This document shows, in pieces, positions 62,472-64,000 of a stretch of 64,000 nucleotides of DNA. The position numbers were made by a program, and so were the translations under genes. The stretch is taken from assembly GCA_004431415.1 (NCBI GenBank), contig QPMI01000507.1:62001-126000 (forward strand). The letters run 5' to 3'. The notes below the pieces were generated by a model. The model had not been told where the DNA came from, ran no database searches, and saw only the letters and a list, made by a program, of their open reading frames with translations. The DNA is from Cyanophora paradoxa (Eukaryota > Glaucocystophyceae > Cyanophorales > Cyanophoraceae). How positions within the stretch are numbered: position 1 is the stretch's first letter; every line of letters starts with the position of its first letter.

Positions 62472-64000
62472 CTAGCGGTAGGCGATGGCGGCGAGGCGGG
62501 CGATGGTGCGCTCGTGGGCCATGCCCCGGCTCGCGAGGCGCTCCAGCTCCCCCACCACCTTGTCCACCAGCCGCTCCGTCCTGCGCGCCAGGGGAGCGTC
62601 AGACGCGCGGGGGAGGGCGGGGGCGGGGCGGGGCGGGGCGCGCTTGTCGAGGCGCGCGGCGGCCTCGCCGGCGTCGATGGCGGCGTTGGCGGCGCGGCCC
62701 TCGGCGGCCCCGCAGCGCCGCTCGAGCCCCGCGAGCCGCCGCTCGATCGCCTCGAACTGCTCCGCGATCAGGTCCAGGTCCTCCGGCTGCAGCGCGCGTC
62801 AGGCTCTCTTCTCCGAGCGTCCTCGGAGGCGAGGGCGCGCACCGTGAGGAGCGGCTCGGCGGCCGGGGCGCCGGCCGGCTCGGGCCCCGTGCTCCGGTTC
62901 CGCCGCCCGCGCTCCGCCGCCGCCGCGAGCGCCGCCGTGCCCCGCCGCACCCCCGCCGGCTGCATCTGCGTCAGGAAGCGAAGGGAGGAGGGACGGGAGG
63001 GGGCGCGCCGTCTTCGGGGAGAGGGCCGCCGCGGCGCTCGCGGGGCTCACGCTGCGCCCCGCCGGACGGGGGGCGCCGGCTGCGGGGGCAGGGGCGGCGC
63101 TCGGGTGGGACTGGAGGGCGAGAGGAGCCCCGCAGGGGCCCCTCGCGGTAGGGCGGGCGGGGCGGCGGCGGAGGGGGCCGCGAGGGCGGCGGGATCGGCG
63201 GAGAGGGCGGGAGCCGGAGCACGGGAGGGGTGGGGGCGGGGGCGCCGGCGGGGGCGGGGGCGGAGGATGAAACAGAGAGGGCGCTGCGGTGGGCGCGGGC
63301 GGAGGCGGAGCGGTGGGTGGGTACGAGGAAGTCGGGGCGGGGCGCCCAGGGTACGCCTACGCCGGCGACGGCGGCGGCGAGTGGCCAGAGGGACGAGGAG
63401 CGGCGGTACCAGCGGGGGCCGCGCGGCCCCTCGGACCCTCCCGGCTCCTGCGCCGCCGGAACCTCGGGCACGTCCGGCGGGGCCGAGCTGGGCCGCGGCG
63501 GGGCCGCCTCTGCTCCCGCGGGCGCCCCGGAGGCGGCGGCGAGGGCGGCGAGGGCCCCTCGAGTGCCTCCACGCGCGCCGCCAGCGCTCGCTCGCCCCCG
63601 GCGGCTGCGGCCTCCAGCTCCCGCCTGCCGCCCTCGGAGGCGGCGCGCGCCGGGGCCTCCTCCAGCCGCCCCTCGAGCCTCGCGATCTGCCGAGGGCGGA
63701 GGTCAGCCGGGGCACGAGCCGGGGGAGGACGGGGGTGGGACGGAGCGGACCGCCTCAGACACGCGCTGCAGCTCTTCCCTCGCCACAGCGCACTCGCATG
63801 CGCGCTCCCGGGGCGGCGACCGGCGCCGCGGCGTGGGCTTTTCCTGCGAGGCAGAGCGGGTTCGGACAGGGGCGCCGCGCAATGGGAAGTACGACGCGGG
63901 CGCACCGGCGCGGGCGGAGGCGGCGGGGCGGCGGCGGCGGAGGCGTCGGGGGAGGGGCGGAGGAGCGCCGCGAGGGACGCCTCGAGGCGGGAGAGGCGCT
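62472..64000 (-). CDS. Coiled-coil protein with one hydrophobic segment, 5' part missing
   Basis: Not recognised; cut by the right edge. Reading into the window from 64000: SRLEASLAALLRPSPDASA, then IARLEGRLEEAPARAASEGG, RRELEAAAAGGERALAARVE (coiled coil), and PRWYRRSSSLWPLAAAVAG, a possible short membrane segment. A long Pro/Ala/Ser-rich region (SSAPAPAGAPAPTPPVLRLP) leads to EDLDLIAEQFEAIERRLAGL and ERRCGAAEGRAANAAIDAGE, a second coiled coil, and the end RLVDKVVGELERLASRGMAH, ERTIARLAAIAYR, stop 62472-62474. The order coiled coil, membrane segment, Pro-rich region, coiled coil is loosely reminiscent of peroxin-14-like proteins, but no diagnostic motif is seen. Introns carry (GGGGC)n on the + strand. 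Confidence 0.55.

Noticed and set aside
62472-64000. Peroxin PEX14
   Set aside because: General order of coiled coil and hydrophobic segment is similar, but the diagnostic N-terminal PEX5-binding domain would lie outside the window and nothing visible is specific.

Overview
This window is nuclear DNA of a very GC-rich, intron-rich, photosynthetic unicellular eukaryote. Evidence: mosaic reading frames that join across short introns (about 47-80 nt, a few longer) into recognisable eukaryotic proteins; a HemF-type coproporphyrinogen oxidase with a transit-like N-terminus; a DASH-type cryptochrome/photolyase; a DGAT2-type acyltransferase; mitochondrial import, mTERF and D-2-hydroxyglutarate dehydrogenase genes; and a CatSper auxiliary subunit, which points to a flagellated stage. 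A haptophyte or GC-rich stramenopile such as a pelagophyte is the best guess from style alone; the sequence does not prove the lineage.

I support 24 protein-coding genes, mostly alternating in orientation and tightly packed. Left to right: a GAF/PAS sensor histidine kinase (-, cut by the left edge); an RLK-like pseudokinase (+); UTP15 (-); a DGAT2-family acyltransferase (+); a cytochrome P450 (-); F-box paralog 1 (+); a HAD class IIA phosphatase-like protein (-); an F-box/LRR protein (+); F-box paralog 2 (-); a SEC14/CRAL-TRIO lipid-transfer protein (+); GatA amidotransferase (+); a C-terminally shortened CRY-DASH (-); an SDR oxidoreductase (+); an mTERF (+); a giant repetitive surface protein (-); a CatSper auxiliary subunit (-); TIM16/PAM16 (+); D-2-hydroxyglutarate dehydrogenase (-); a small unknown protein (+); NOM1/SGD1 (-); another F-box/LRR protein (+); coproporphyrinogen oxidase (+); F-box paralog 3 (+); and a coiled-coil membrane protein (-, cut by the right edge).

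There are no operons. Themes are ribosome biogenesis (UTP15, NOM1), organelle function (TIM16, mTERF, GatA, D2HGDH, HemF), lipids (DGAT2, SEC14), F-box proteins (five genes) and light or environmental sensing (histidine kinase, cryptochrome). The standout features are: a membrane-anchored surface protein built from two duplicated modules separated by 18-nt repeats that encode three different low-complexity peptides depending on frame; a CatSper subunit in an alga; many GC-AG introns with a C-rich sense strand; and a dispersed three-copy F-box family whose members all keep a first intron of exactly 58 nt. Exon boundaries were set by eye from protein continuity, so gene ends and internal splice sites are approximate unless a stop or start codon is stated.
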